From positions 119,495-183,494 of the forward strand of contig NZ_LMDA01000023.1 of NCBI RefSeq assembly GCF_001424985.1: a stretch of DNA of 64,000 bases, read 5' to 3'. This document shows, one piece after another, positions 8,832 to 17,001 of this stretch. A program made the position numbers and the translations under genes. Position 1 is the first letter of the stretch. Each line of letters opens with the position of its first letter. This stretch comes from Rhizobium sp. Root1212. Lineage in GTDB: Bacteria; Pseudomonadota; Alphaproteobacteria; Rhizobiales; Rhizobiaceae. Under the pieces are notes generated by a model that was not told the origin of the DNA, searched no databases, and saw nothing but the letters and a program-made list of their open reading frames with translations.

Positions 8832-9965
8832 ATGATGACTGCACGTATCGCCGACTTCCTGAACACCCGACGTCCCGACGGTCCTTGCCTCGTGGTCGAT
8901 CTCGACGTCGTCAGCGACAACTTCAAGGCGTTCCGTCATGCCATGCCGGACAGCGCGATCTTCTATGCCGTCAAGGCCAACCCGGCGCCGGAAATCCTGC
9001 GCCTTCTCGCCAGCATGGGTTCCAACTTCGATTGCGCGTCCGTCGCTGAAATTGAAATGGCGCTTAATGCCGGCGCGACCGCGCAGCGCATCTCCTATGG
9101 CAACACCATCAAGAAGGAGCGCGATGTCGCTCGCGCGCATGCGCTCGGCGTGTCGCTTTTCGCGGTCGACAGCCATGAGGAAGTCGAGAAGATTTCCCGT
9201 GCTGCTCCGGGCGCCCGTGTGTTCTGCCGCGTCCTGACCGATGGCGAAGGCGCCGAATGGCCGCTGTCGCGCAAGTTCGGCTGCGTTCCGCAGATGGCCG
9301 TCGACGTTCTCGTCTACGCCCGCCAGCTCGGCCTCGTTTCCTATGGCGTCTCGTTCCATGTCGGTTCGCAGATGACCAAGCTCGACGCCTGGGATGCGGC
9401 CCTGTCGGACGCCAAGCGCGTTTTCGTCTCGCTTGCCAAGCAGGGCATCGAGCTGAAGATGGTCAACATGGGCGGCGGTTTCCCGACCAAGTACCTGCGC
9501 GACGTTCCGTCTGCCGAAGCCTATGGTCAGGCGATCTACGGCGCGCTGCGCAAGCACTTCGGCAACAACCTGCCGGAAACGATCATCGAGCCGGGCCGCG
9601 GCATGGTCGGCAATGCCGGCGTGATCAAGTCGGAAGTCGTGCTGATCTCGCGCAAGTCGGACAATGACGCCCATCGCTGGGTGTTCCTCGACATCGGCAA
9701 GTTCGGCGGCCTCGCCGAAACCATGGACGAAGCGATCCGTTACCCGATCCGCACCGCCCATGACGCCGACGAGATGGAGCCCTGCGTGCTGGCCGGCCCG
9801 ACCTGCGATTCGGCCGACGTCATGTACGAGAAGAACATGTATCCGCTGCCGCTCTCGCTTTCGATCGGTGACGAAGTTCTGATCGAGGGCACCGGCGCCT
9901 ACACGACGACCTACTCGGCCGTCGCCTTCAATGGCTTTGAGCCGCTGAAGTCCTACGTCATCTGA
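8832..9965 (+). CDS. odc: ornithine/lysine decarboxylase, PLP fold type III
   Basis: Pyridoxal-phosphate enzyme of 377 aa that decarboxylates ornithine to putrescine (some alphaproteobacterial members also accept lysine, giving cadaverine); the first step of polyamine synthesis. The PLP lysine is Lys48 in FYAVKAN. SFHVGSQ, the glycine-rich MGGGFP, EPGRGMVGN and the dimer-interface catalytic Cys325 in GPTCDSAD are all present. Length fits the eukaryote-like ODC group. ATG 8832 (or the adjacent ATG 8835) is chosen; the frame is open further upstream but that sequence is the structured leader. The strongly biased codon use suggests high expression. A stem-loop follows, then a GNAT gene. Confidence 0.93.
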   Translation: MMTARIADFLNTRRPDGPCLVVDLDVVSDNFKAFRHAMPDSAIFYAVKANPAPEILRLLASMGSNFDCASVAEIEMALNAGATAQRISYGNTIKKERDVARAHALGVSLFAVDSHEEVEKISRAAPGARVFCRVLTDGEGAEWPLSRKFGCVPQMAVDVLVYARQLGLVSYGVSFHVGSQMTKLDAWDAALSDAKRVFVSLAKQGIELKMVNMGGGFPTKYLRDVPSAEAYGQAIYGALRKHFGNNLPETIIEPGRGMVGNAGVIKSEVVLISRKSDNDAHRWVFLDIGKFGGLAETMDEAIRYPIRTAHDADEMEPCVLAGPTCDSADVMYEKNMYPLPLSLSIGDEVLIEGTGAYTTTYSAVAFNGFEPLKSYVI

Positions 9966-9971
9966 CGTTTT

Positions 9972-10002
9972 GCGGCTCCCGAGCCTTTGGGACGGGAGCC
10001 GC
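9972..10002 (+). terminator. stem-loop after odc
   Basis: A 10-bp stem, GCGGCTCCCG (9972-9981) with CGGGAGCCGC (9993-10002). No U-tract follows directly, so it may attenuate or stabilise the 3' end rather than fully stop transcription. Confidence 0.55.
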
Positions 10003-10059
10003 ACCTTCACAATTTTCGTCTGACACCGTCTGAAACGGTTTTGAGTTTCGGAGGCCACG

Positions 10060-10650
10060 ATGGCCGCTGTTCTTGATTCTGTCCGTGCGTTCTTTGCGCA
10101 CAACACCTTCACCATCGACCAGGAAAATCCGGGCGACATCGTCGCGCGCGAAAACCTGCTCGACCGCGCCATGGGGCCGAACCGCCGCCGCAAGTCGTCG
10201 GAAGCGCTGCGCCGCAACCGCGTTCCGGCCGAAGGTCTTGCCCTCGTTGCCCGCGATACCGATGGCCATGTCATCGGCACGGTGCGGCTGTGGAATGTCG
10301 AAGCCGGTGTCGACCGCGACGGCAGCTCCGTTCCGGCACTGCTGCTCGGTCCGCTCGCCGTTGATAGCGCGCAGGAAGGCAAGGGCATCGGCGGCGCGCT
10401 GATGCGGGCGGCCATCGCTGAAGCCAAGAAGCGCGGCCATGGCGCGATCCTGCTCGTGGGTGACGCCCCCTATTACGAGCGCTTCGGCTTCTTCGCCGAC
10501 AAGGCGAAGCACCTCGTCATGCCCGGCCCGTTCGAGCGCCATCGGTTCCTCGGTCTCGAACTCAAGGCCGGCTGGCTGGACGGCGCCGTCGGTCTTCTGA
10601 CCCCGAGCGGACGCAAGCTTGCGCGCCCGTCGCTGCGCAAGGCAGCGTGA
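10060..10650 (+). CDS. GNAT-family N-acetyltransferase
   Basis: A 196-aa GCN5-related acetyltransferase. The acetyl-CoA binding A motif is visible as LGPLAVDSAQEGKGIGGALM (residues about 95-114), followed by GDAPYYERFGF typical of the YhbS/predicted acetyltransferase subgroup. The substrate is unknown. It follows odc by about 95 nt on the same strand and shares its codon bias, so acetylation of a polyamine or related amine is an attractive but unproven guess. SD GGAGG sits just before ATG 10060. A terminator follows the stop. Confidence 0.85.
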   Translation: MAAVLDSVRAFFAHNTFTIDQENPGDIVARENLLDRAMGPNRRRKSSEALRRNRVPAEGLALVARDTDGHVIGTVRLWNVEAGVDRDGSSVPALLLGPLAVDSAQEGKGIGGALMRAAIAEAKKRGHGAILLVGDAPYYERFGFFADKAKHLVMPGPFERHRFLGLELKAGWLDGAVGLLTPSGRKLARPSLRKAA

Positions 10651-10672
10651 AGGCGCCGAAAAGGTTGCTCCG

Positions 10673-10702
10673 AAACGCCCGGATAGTCTCCGGGCGTTTT
10701 CG
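10673..10702 (+). terminator. intrinsic terminator after GNAT gene
   Basis: AAACGCCCGGA (10673-10683) pairs with TCCGGGCGTTT (10689-10699) across a 5-nt loop and ends in a short T-run. It also faces the convergent barrel gene. Confidence 0.85.
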
Positions 10703-10704
10703 TT

Positions 10705-11866
10705 TCAGAACGATCCGTTCAGGCGGGCGCCGATGGTGTTTGCCTTATAGTTTGCGTCGGCGTCGCTCTCGCTTTGCACGATGCGGGCATATTCGATTTC
10801 GAGCTTCGGCTTGTCGTCGGCGCCGAGCACCAGCTTTGCCGAAAGGCTGCGGCGTTTGCGGTTATAGATGTAATAGACATATTCGCTGTCGGCGAAGGTG
10901 TAGCTGAGGCCTGCCGCCACCGCCGGTGCGATGCGGAGGGCAAGGGCGGCGCTGTAGAGGCTGGTATCCTCGGCCACCGCATCGTCGATATCGCCGATCG
11001 ACAGGCTGCGCTTGTAGCCGAGGGATGCTTCCAGAACCGAATTCGGCTTCCACATGGCTTCGGCGCGCAGGTACGGGTAACTGATACGCTCCAGCGGCGC
11101 GAGGCTATCGCTGGAGAGGATGGTGAAGCCGGCCTCGCCGATCAGAGTCAGCGTGCCGACCACCCGCGCATAGGCGAGCGCGCCGCGCAGCTTGGTGGCG
11201 GGAAAGCGGGCATATTTCTTCTGTTCCTCGTTCTCGATGAAGCTGCCTTCGATCTCGCCGCAGAAGCAGAGTTCGCCGCCGAGCGCCGGCACATAATGGC
11301 TAAGAGAAGCCGGCCAGCGAGACATCGGGATCGAGCTTCGTCGGTCGCAGCAGATTGATCGTAAAACGTGCATCTCCGTTTTTGAGGGTCGATGCCTTCA
11401 CGGCCGCAACCGTCTTGCCGATAAAGCTTGAAGTTGTGTATTGGCCGGCGAACTGGAGCTGCCGGTCCGTCGTCCGGTAGCCGATGACCGATTGCGGCAG
11501 GGCGAGCAGCACGTCGCCGGAGGTGCTGCGCAGATAGGCGGCTTCCAGCTCGAACAATGCATCCTTTCCCAAGGCAAAACTATATCCGAGGTTGAGTTCG
11601 GTTTCATTGGTATCGCCGAAGCGATAGCGGCCGGTGCGCTTTTCCGCCTGGCGGATGGCGTAGCTGAGTTTTGTGCCATCCTGCTCCAGACTGCCGCGCA
11701 GCTTCAGCGTTTCCTGCCAAAATGTGCCGGAAAGGTTGTTCGCGTCCTCGAAAAGATTGCTCGAATGACCGATTTCGGTGAGGTAATCGAACTTCATTTC
11801 GGCCGCAGCCCTAGAGGGAAGGGCGGCGGCGAGGCTGAAAAACAGGACTGCCGATGCGGCCTTCAT
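10705..11866 (-). pseudogene. outer-membrane beta-barrel protein gene split by a frameshift
   Basis: Two overlapping frames together make one exported barrel protein of about 386 aa. The N-terminal part (ATG 11866, signal peptide ending SRAAA before EMKFDYLTE) runs to a stop TAG at 11300. The C-terminal part continues from about 11310 in the next frame, with SHYVPALGGELCF and amphipathic strands ending in the terminal Phe expected of barrel proteins (RLNGSF). A one-base gain in the TTCTCTT stretch near 11303-11311 would explain the break. Its family looks like putative beta-barrel porin 2 (BBP2) proteins; function unknown. The break could be real inactivation or a sequencing error. Confidence 0.75.
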
Positions 11867-12109
11867 CTCAAGATACTCAACCCATGATTTTATAAGAGGA
11901 CTATGCCCTTGGCTGGTTAACGAAAGGTAACAAAAGCACTCTTTGCGCGTATTAAATATCTAAATAAACTATATAAGTGTGTATCTTAAAGTTGTATTTA
12001 TTATGGTTAATTATTTATTACGTTTTCCATCTATGCTTGCGAATTCTATTTCGAAACATATTCTCTTGGTTGTGCAAACGACTTGCACTTTCACAAAGGA
12101 GAACGGGAC

Positions 12110-12415
12110 ATGAAGACCAAATTCGCTATCGCCTGCATCGCTGCCGCATCCTCGATCCTGGCTGTTTCGCCCGCTTCCGCCGGAGGCTTGAGCCTTTTTT
12201 CGGGCAAGAACCTCGGTATCGGCAACGGCAATGACGTTGTCATCGGCCCCTCGGTCAACGTTGGCGACGTTCTGTCCGGAAACAACGTGCTGAACCAGGC
12301 GCTGAACGGCTCGCTGAACAACATCCTGTCGCAGAACGGCGGCCTGCTGGGTCTCAACATCCTCTCCGGCAACGGCAACATCACGGAAGGCGGCGGCAAG
12401 AAGCACCGCCACTGA
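12110..12415 (+). CDS. small secreted Gly/Asn-rich protein
   Basis: A 101-aa protein with a clear signal peptide (residues 1-24, SPASA then GGLSLF). The mature 77 residues are rich in Gly, Asn, Leu and Ser in short imperfect repeats such as SGNNVLNQALNGSLNNILSQ, and end in a basic tail GGGKKHRH. There are no cysteines. No enzyme motif is visible; the composition resembles extracellular structural or amyloid-like proteins, but I cannot assign a family. SD AAAGGAG precedes ATG 12110. The 240-bp AT-rich upstream region is far below the window's GC content and looks like a strong promoter region. Confidence 0.75.
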   Translation: MKTKFAIACIAAASSILAVSPASAGGLSLFSGKNLGIGNGNDVVIGPSVNVGDVLSGNNVLNQALNGSLNNILSQNGGLLGLNILSGNGNITEGGGKKHRH

Positions 12416-12432
12416 TCGAGGCCATACGGAAA

Positions 12433-12471
12433 AAGGGGTGGTGGCCCTCCTCCCCAGCGTAGCCACCCCTT
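12433..12471 (+). terminator. stem-loop after small secreted protein gene
   Basis: AAGGGGTGG (12433-12441) pairs with CCACCCCTT (12463-12471) with a 21-nt loop. No U-tract follows. Confidence 0.45.
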
Positions 12472-12697
12472 CAGGCGGCGTCCGGCTATCCGGGCGCCGC
12501 TTTGGTTTTGTGGTCGGAATTGACAGGGGTTACGGATTGGCCTAGAGCCGGGCCAACGGGAAAGAGCCCCGGCCGTCCGCTGGCGAAAGCCAAGGTGAAG
12601 CTCTCGACGTAGACACGGTTATCCATGTTCATGGCATGCGATCCGGTGGCAATGCGGACCCCTCCATCAAGAAGCATGTCGTTGAAGGAGACCTGTC

Positions 12698-13153
12698 ATG
12701 GGTACTGCATCAAGCGGCACTGTGCCGCTACCATCCCTGGAAGGCCTGAAGGAACAGGCCAAACGCCTGCGGGCAGCGCTCGAAGCGCAGGGACAAGACA
12801 CAAGCCATTCGAAAGCTCTGGAACTCATCGCCAGCCAATACGGCTTTCGCGACTGGAATACGCTGCATGCCGTCGTCGGCAACCGGCCGCCGCTCAATCC
12901 GTGGATGCTCGGCTCGAAGGTGAAGGGGCTTTATCTCGGCCAGCCCTTCGAGGCCGAGATTTTGGGCGTGCAGGCGATCCAGTCGCAGCCGGGACGCTAC
13001 CGGCTGACGCTGCATTTCGCCGAGCCCGTCGATGTCGTGACCTTCGACAGCTTCTCGGCCTTTCGCCAGCGTGTCCACTGCACCATCGGCGAAAACGGCC
13101 GCACCGTCGAGAAGACCTCGAACGGCCGGCCGCAGCTGGAGCTGTTCTGGTAG
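12698..13153 (+). CDS. glyoxalase-superfamily-like (Glyoxalase_8 N-domain) protein
   Basis: A 151-aa protein. The N-terminal half (LPSLEGLKEQAKRLRAALEA ... SHSKALELIASQYGFRDWNT) is the helical domain found at the start of a group of proteins annotated as glyoxalase superfamily. The C-terminal half is a beta-rich domain (GLYLGQPFEAEILGVQ...FDSFSAFRQRV) with no obvious metal ligands. No catalytic role can be assigned. SD AAGGAG at 12685-12690 supports ATG 12698. It converges on the WD40 gene 9 nt away. Confidence 0.75.
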   Translation: MGTASSGTVPLPSLEGLKEQAKRLRAALEAQGQDTSHSKALELIASQYGFRDWNTLHAVVGNRPPLNPWMLGSKVKGLYLGQPFEAEILGVQAIQSQPGRYRLTLHFAEPVDVVTFDSFSAFRQRVHCTIGENGRTVEKTSNGRPQLELFW

Positions 13154-13162
13154 GGTGGCGGT

Positions 13163-14152
13163 TCAGCCGGCGATATCGATCACACCGCAGTCGCCGGTTT
13201 CGCTGCCGAAGGCGAGCTGGCGGCCGTCGCGGTTCCAGGCCATGGCCGAGATCGCCCCCTTGCCGGGGCGGCGCAGCAGTACTTCCTTGCTGTCGGCAAA
13301 CCGCACGGCAAGGATCATGCCGTCGGCAAAGCCGAGGGCTGCGATGTCTTCCGCCGGGTGGCAGCAGACCTGCGTGACCATGATGTTGGCGCGGGTGCCG
13401 AGTTCCAGCGGCGCCTTGCCCATCGGGCCGTCCTTGGCCTGGAAAGGCCAGACGATGGCGGCCGGTGCGCCGGAGGAGGCCAGCCACTTGCCCTTGGCGG
13501 ACCAGGAAATGGATTTGACCTTGGCGGGATAGCCGGTCATGCGCATGTGGCGGGTTTCGGCGCCCGGCTTGGTATCGAGCTTCCAGCCGTGCAGGGCGTT
13601 TTCCTGCATGGTGGTGACGAGAAAACGGCCGTCCGGCGAGAAGGTGACGCCGGTGTGGGCGCCCTTCCATTCGAGATCGACCGGCTGGCCTGACGTCGCC
13701 ACCCAGTGCAGCGTCACGCCGTTATAGCGGGCGAGCGCGACGCGCATGCCCTTCGGCGCAAAAGCGATGCCTTCGATGGTGCGTTGTTCGGTGAATTCCT
13801 TGGTCGTGCCGTCCGCGAGCCGCACATAGGCGGTCTTGCCCGAGGCATAGCCGACCGCGCCCTGCGGACCGGCGGCAACTTGAGAGATCCACTTGCGCGG
13901 GATGGTCGCGAGTTCCGTCGTCGTGCCGTCGGCGGCCATGCGGACGACGCGGCCGTCTTCGCCTGATGTCAGCAGCGTGTCGGTTGCCGTATCGTGGACG
14001 GCGGCGAGAAGCCCTTCATGGACTTCACAGACCTTCTGGCCATGATCGAGGCGGTAGACGAGGCCGGAGGCCTCGGCAAAGACCGGGACGTCCTTCAGAT
14101 AGGCCACGCCGACGACGTGGCCTTCGAGATCGAGGGGGGCGACGGTCGGCAT
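13163..14152 (-). CDS. WD40-repeat beta-propeller protein coupled to G3E GTPase
   Basis: A 329-aa cytoplasmic beta-propeller with WD40-type blades: recurring GH/SPDG...W units such as HTGVTFSPDGRFLVTT, VKSISWSAKGKWLASS and ISAMAWNRDGRQLAFGS. No signal peptide is seen. Its ATG overlaps the stop of the upstream CobW-type GTPase gene by 1 nt (TGATG), so the two are translated together and probably act together. In alphaproteobacteria WD40 proteins are often found next to this GTPase; a scaffold for metal transfer or target binding is a reasonable inference, not shown. Confidence 0.85.
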   Translation of the reverse strand: MPTVAPLDLEGHVVGVAYLKDVPVFAEASGLVYRLDHGQKVCEVHEGLLAAVHDTATDTLLTSGEDGRVVRMAADGTTTELATIPRKWISQVAAGPQGAVGYASGKTAYVRLADGTTKEFTEQRTIEGIAFAPKGMRVALARYNGVTLHWVATSGQPVDLEWKGAHTGVTFSPDGRFLVTTMQENALHGWKLDTKPGAETRHMRMTGYPAKVKSISWSAKGKWLASSGAPAAIVWPFQAKDGPMGKAPLELGTRANIMVTQVCCHPAEDIAALGFADGMILAVRFADSKEVLLRRPGKGAISAMAWNRDGRQLAFGSETGDCGVIDIAG

Positions 14153-15276
14153 CAGTTCGGCTGCGCCTCACTGGCCACGGTGGCTTCGCAGGCCTTGAAG
14201 GTGCGTTCCAGCTTTTCGCGATCCAGTTCGCGGCCGATGAAGACGAGGCGGCTTTCGCGCTTTTCGCCTTCCTTCCAGTCGCGCTGGTGATCGCCCTCGA
14301 TGATCATGTGAACGCCCTGTACGACATAACGCTGCGCGTCGCCGGCGAAGGCGATGATGCCCTTGAGGCGCAGGATGTTCGGGCCTTCAGTCTGGGTAAT
14401 CTTCTGAATCCAGGGGAAGAAGCGATCCGGGTTCATCTCGCCGCCGCGCAGCGATACCGACTGAACCGTCACGTCATGGATCGGCGAAGGGGCATCGTGA
14501 TGGTGATGGTCGTGATGATCATGGTCGTGATGGTGGTGATCATGATCATGATCATGGTGGTGATGGTGGTCGTGGTCGCAATCCGGGCCGCAGGCATGGT
14601 CATGATCGTGGTGATCGTGATCGAGGAAGTGCGGGTCGTTTTCGAGTGCCCGTTCCAGGTTGAAGGCACCCTGGTCGAGAACCTTGCTCAGGTCGATTTC
14701 GGAGCGCTGGGTGCGGTAGATGCGGGCGGAGGGATTGATGACGCGCACGGTCGCCTCGATCTTCGCCAGCTCTTCCGGGGTGACGAGGTCGGTCTTGTTG
14801 AGCAGCACGACATCGGCGAAGGCGATCTGGTCTTCGGCTTCGCGGCTGTCCTTCAGGCGCAGCGGCAGATGCTTGGCATCGACCAGCGCCACGACGGCAT
14901 CAAGCTCGGTCTTGGCGCGCACGTCGTCGTCCATGAAGAAGGTCTGGGCGACCGGCACGGGATCGGCAAGGCCGGTGGTCTCGACGATGATGGCGTCGAA
15001 GCGGCCGGGGCGGCGCATCAGGCCCTCGACGACCCGGATCAGGTCGCCGCGCACGGTGCAGCAGACGCAGCCATTGTTCATTTCATAGATTTCTTCGTCG
15101 GACTCGACGATGAGGTCGTTGTCGATGCCGATCTCGCCGAATTCGTTGACGATGACGGCATATTTGCGGCCATGGTTTTCGGAGAGGATGCGGTTGAGAA
15201 GCGTCGTCTTTCCGGCGCCGAGATAGCCTGTCAGGACGGTGACGGGGATGGGCTTGTGTGCGGAAGCTTCGGTCAT
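14152..15276 (-). CDS. CobW/G3E-family GTPase, probable zinc metallochaperone
   Basis: A 374-aa G3E P-loop GTPase of the CobW/YjiA/ZNG1 group, which insert or traffic zinc or cobalt. Walker A is GYLGAGKT (17-24), the metal-binding CxCC is C70-V-C-C73, Walker B-side ETTG is 99-102 and the guanine-specificity NKTD is 160-163. Residues 219-260 are almost only His and Asp, an extra metal-binding loop. The CobW C-terminal domain follows (RLKGIIAFAGD...). It is the first gene of a two-gene unit with the WD40 protein. No recognisable Zur box was found in the 120 bp upstream, so zinc control is not proven. Confidence 0.9.
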   Translation of the reverse strand: MTEASAHKPIPVTVLTGYLGAGKTTLLNRILSENHGRKYAVIVNEFGEIGIDNDLIVESDEEIYEMNNGCVCCTVRGDLIRVVEGLMRRPGRFDAIIVETTGLADPVPVAQTFFMDDDVRAKTELDAVVALVDAKHLPLRLKDSREAEDQIAFADVVLLNKTDLVTPEELAKIEATVRVINPSARIYRTQRSEIDLSKVLDQGAFNLERALENDPHFLDHDHHDHDHACGPDCDHDHHHHHDHDHDHHHHDHDHHDHHHHDAPSPIHDVTVQSVSLRGGEMNPDRFFPWIQKITQTEGPNILRLKGIIAFAGDAQRYVVQGVHMIIEGDHQRDWKEGEKRESRLVFIGRELDREKLERTFKACEATVASEAQPN

Positions 15277-15396
15277 GGGAACCTCGAGGGAAATGCACTG
15301 GTGCCTGCGGGCACGGTCGTTGCTGATATAGGAGAGGAAAGCGGCAAGCGCAAATGGGCGGCGCGAAAAGTGTTGGGTTGATTGTCCTCTGTCGTT

Positions 15397-15503
15397 CCCT
15401 CTCCCCGCGCGCGGGGAGAGGGTTAGGGTGAGGGGCGGGTGCTACGGTTTAGGCCCCTCATCCGCCCTTCGGGCACCTTCTCCCCGCAGGCGGGGAGAAG
15501 GGA
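15397..15503. repeat. RIME-like intergenic repeat, copy 2
   Basis: Same element as at 1807-1914 in the opposite orientation: CCTCTCCCCGC/GCGGGGAGAGG first, then TTAGGGTGAGGGGC, GGCCCCTCATCC and CTTCTCCCCGC/GCGGGGAGAAG. It lies between the GTPase promoter and the creatininase stop. Confidence 0.8.
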
Positions 15504-15525
15504 CAAGCGGCAACCTCTTGTTCCA

Positions 15526-16317
15526 TCATCGCAGCATCGAGAGATCGAAGCGGTCGACATCCTCAAGCAGTTCGATGAAGCAGGTGACGGCATGGTCGAT
15601 CAGTTGCTCGCCCCGTTCGGCCGTGGCGGCGGCCGCATTGCCGGCCACGCCCTCGTCATTCAGGTCTTGCATCTTCCAGCCGAAGGCATGGGGTCCATAG
15701 GCGCGCAGATGGGTGAAATCACGGATGAAATCGCTCTGACGGGAGGGGAAGGCGGCGGCCTTTTCCATCTTCACCTGAGCCGGCGCAAGCGCCAGCATCA
15801 CCGATGTCTCGATATCGCCGCCATGAATGTCGATCGCCTTGTCAGCGGGATCGATGAGACCCTGCGGCTGGCCGAAGCGCGTCCAGCTCGTCGCCACCGC
15901 CAGCATATTGAAGCGGACGCGCGCTTCGGTCGTGGCGATGGTGATCAGCGGCGAATTCCCGCCATGGGCGTTGAACAGCACCAGCTTGCGGATTCCAAGT
16001 CTGGACAGATCTTCGGCAATGGCGAGCCAGCGGGAAATCGCCTCGTCGTAAGAGAGGCTGCGGGTTACGGCGAAATCGGCATGTTCGATGGAATAGCCGA
16101 TCGCTTCCGTTGGCAGGAAGGTCACGGGCAGCGTCGTCGGCAGGCGGGCGATCGTACGTTCGACAAGGCCGGTGGCGATGATCGCATCGGTTTCCGGCGG
16201 CAGATGGGGGCCGTGCTGCTCATGGGCGCCGAGTGGCAGAACGGCGATCCAGCTTGCGCGCTCCGCCGGTGCAAGGGCGGAAACATTGTCTTTCCAATGG
16301 GGTGCCGGCCTTGCCAT
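15526..16317 (-). CDS. creatininase-family amidohydrolase
   Basis: A 263-aa metal-dependent amidohydrolase of the creatininase/MftE/FAPy-deformylase family. Metal-binding and catalytic motifs are PLGAHEQHGPHLPPETD near residues 28-44, FNAHGGN around 113-119 and DIHGGDIETS around 163-172. These proteins hydrolyse cyclic amides or formamides, or process peptides; the substrate here is unknown. It stands back to back with the MarR gene (ATG 16317 versus 16412), so the 94-bp intergenic region could be a shared control region. Confidence 0.87.
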   Translation of the reverse strand: MARPAPHWKDNVSALAPAERASWIAVLPLGAHEQHGPHLPPETDAIIATGLVERTIARLPTTLPVTFLPTEAIGYSIEHADFAVTRSLSYDEAISRWLAIAEDLSRLGIRKLVLFNAHGGNSPLITIATTEARVRFNMLAVATSWTRFGQPQGLIDPADKAIDIHGGDIETSVMLALAPAQVKMEKAAAFPSRQSDFIRDFTHLRAYGPHAFGWKMQDLNDEGVAGNAAAATAERGEQLIDHAVTCFIELLEDVDRFDLSMLR

Positions 16318-16411
16318 CGTCTCTTTCGCTCTCTGCTGCCGCTTGCGGTGTCGGTGTCATTCGAGTCATACAAGGCATGCAAGGCCGCGCAAGTCGTTTG
16401 CTGGAGGATCG

Positions 16412-16921
16412 ATGGGAAAGAAGAGCAAGGCCGAGAAGAAAGCCAAGGGCAAGAAGAAGCGCGACGTCGCCCTCAACGAAGCCGCCGATCTGGCGACGGC
16501 GCTGGTTCAGGCGGCGCGTTCCATGCGCACCGTCATGTCGCGCAGTCTTTCCGAAAGCGGTCTCTATGCAGGCCAGGACGGCGTGATGATGTCGCTGGCC
16601 GAAACCGACGGCCTGACGGCCGGCGGACTTGCCGCCCGCCTCGGCGTCAAGGCGCCGACCATGACCCGCACCATCGGCCGTATGGAAGCGCAGGGTTTTC
16701 TTGAGCGCCGGGCCGATACGGACGATGCCCGGCTGACCAAGGTCTATCTCACCACGCTCGGCCGCGACCGGTTAGAGACCATCGCTGCGGCCGGAAAATC
16801 CCTGGAGGAGACGGCGACGCGCGGCCTGAGCGACAAGCAGGTGCGCACGCTGATGAAGCTGCTGCGGGTTGTCGACGGCAATCTGCACGGTCTGGCGCCG
16901 CCGGAAGCCGACGAAGATTGA
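16412..16921 (+). CDS. MarR-family transcriptional regulator
   Basis: A 169-aa winged-helix regulator. A very basic N-terminal tail (KKSKAEKKAKGKKK) precedes the MarR core: LTAGGLAARLGVKAPTMTRT recognition helix and the wing RADTDDARLTKVYLT. SD GGAGG at 16403-16407 is ideally placed for ATG 16412; the frame is open upstream but overlaps the divergent creatininase start. The Lys-rich extension is unusual and could add non-specific DNA contact. Its target is probably the divergent creatininase and/or its own promoter. Confidence 0.88.
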   Translation: MGKKSKAEKKAKGKKKRDVALNEAADLATALVQAARSMRTVMSRSLSESGLYAGQDGVMMSLAETDGLTAGGLAARLGVKAPTMTRTIGRMEAQGFLERRADTDDARLTKVYLTTLGRDRLETIAAAGKSLEETATRGLSDKQVRTLMKLLRVVDGNLHGLAPPEADED

Positions 16922-16938
16922 CTCGTTGCGGCTTTCAT

Positions 16939-16951
16939 TTAAACAGTTTAA
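16939..16951. promoter_or_regulatory. inverted repeat upstream of LacI gene
   Basis: TTAAAC-A-GTTTAA, a perfect odd-centred inverted repeat, 50 bp before the LacI start codon and followed by another AT-rich run. It is a candidate operator for autoregulation. Confidence 0.4.
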
Positions 16952-17001
16952 GAGGAATTTAAAAAGACGGGTATCCGTGCCGTAGGGGCGGGGGAGGCAA
17001 T

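Noticed and set aside
12007..12021. CtrA-like TTAA-N7-TTAC before the small secreted protein
   Set aside because: One mismatch in a very AT-rich stretch, so chance is likely.
14500..14595. Short-period tandem repeats resembling a CRISPR or microsatellite
   Set aside because: They encode the His/Asp-rich loop of the G3E GTPase; there are no spacers.
15277..15396. Zur box upstream of the G3E GTPase
   Set aside because: No sequence close to the alphaproteobacterial Zur palindrome was found.
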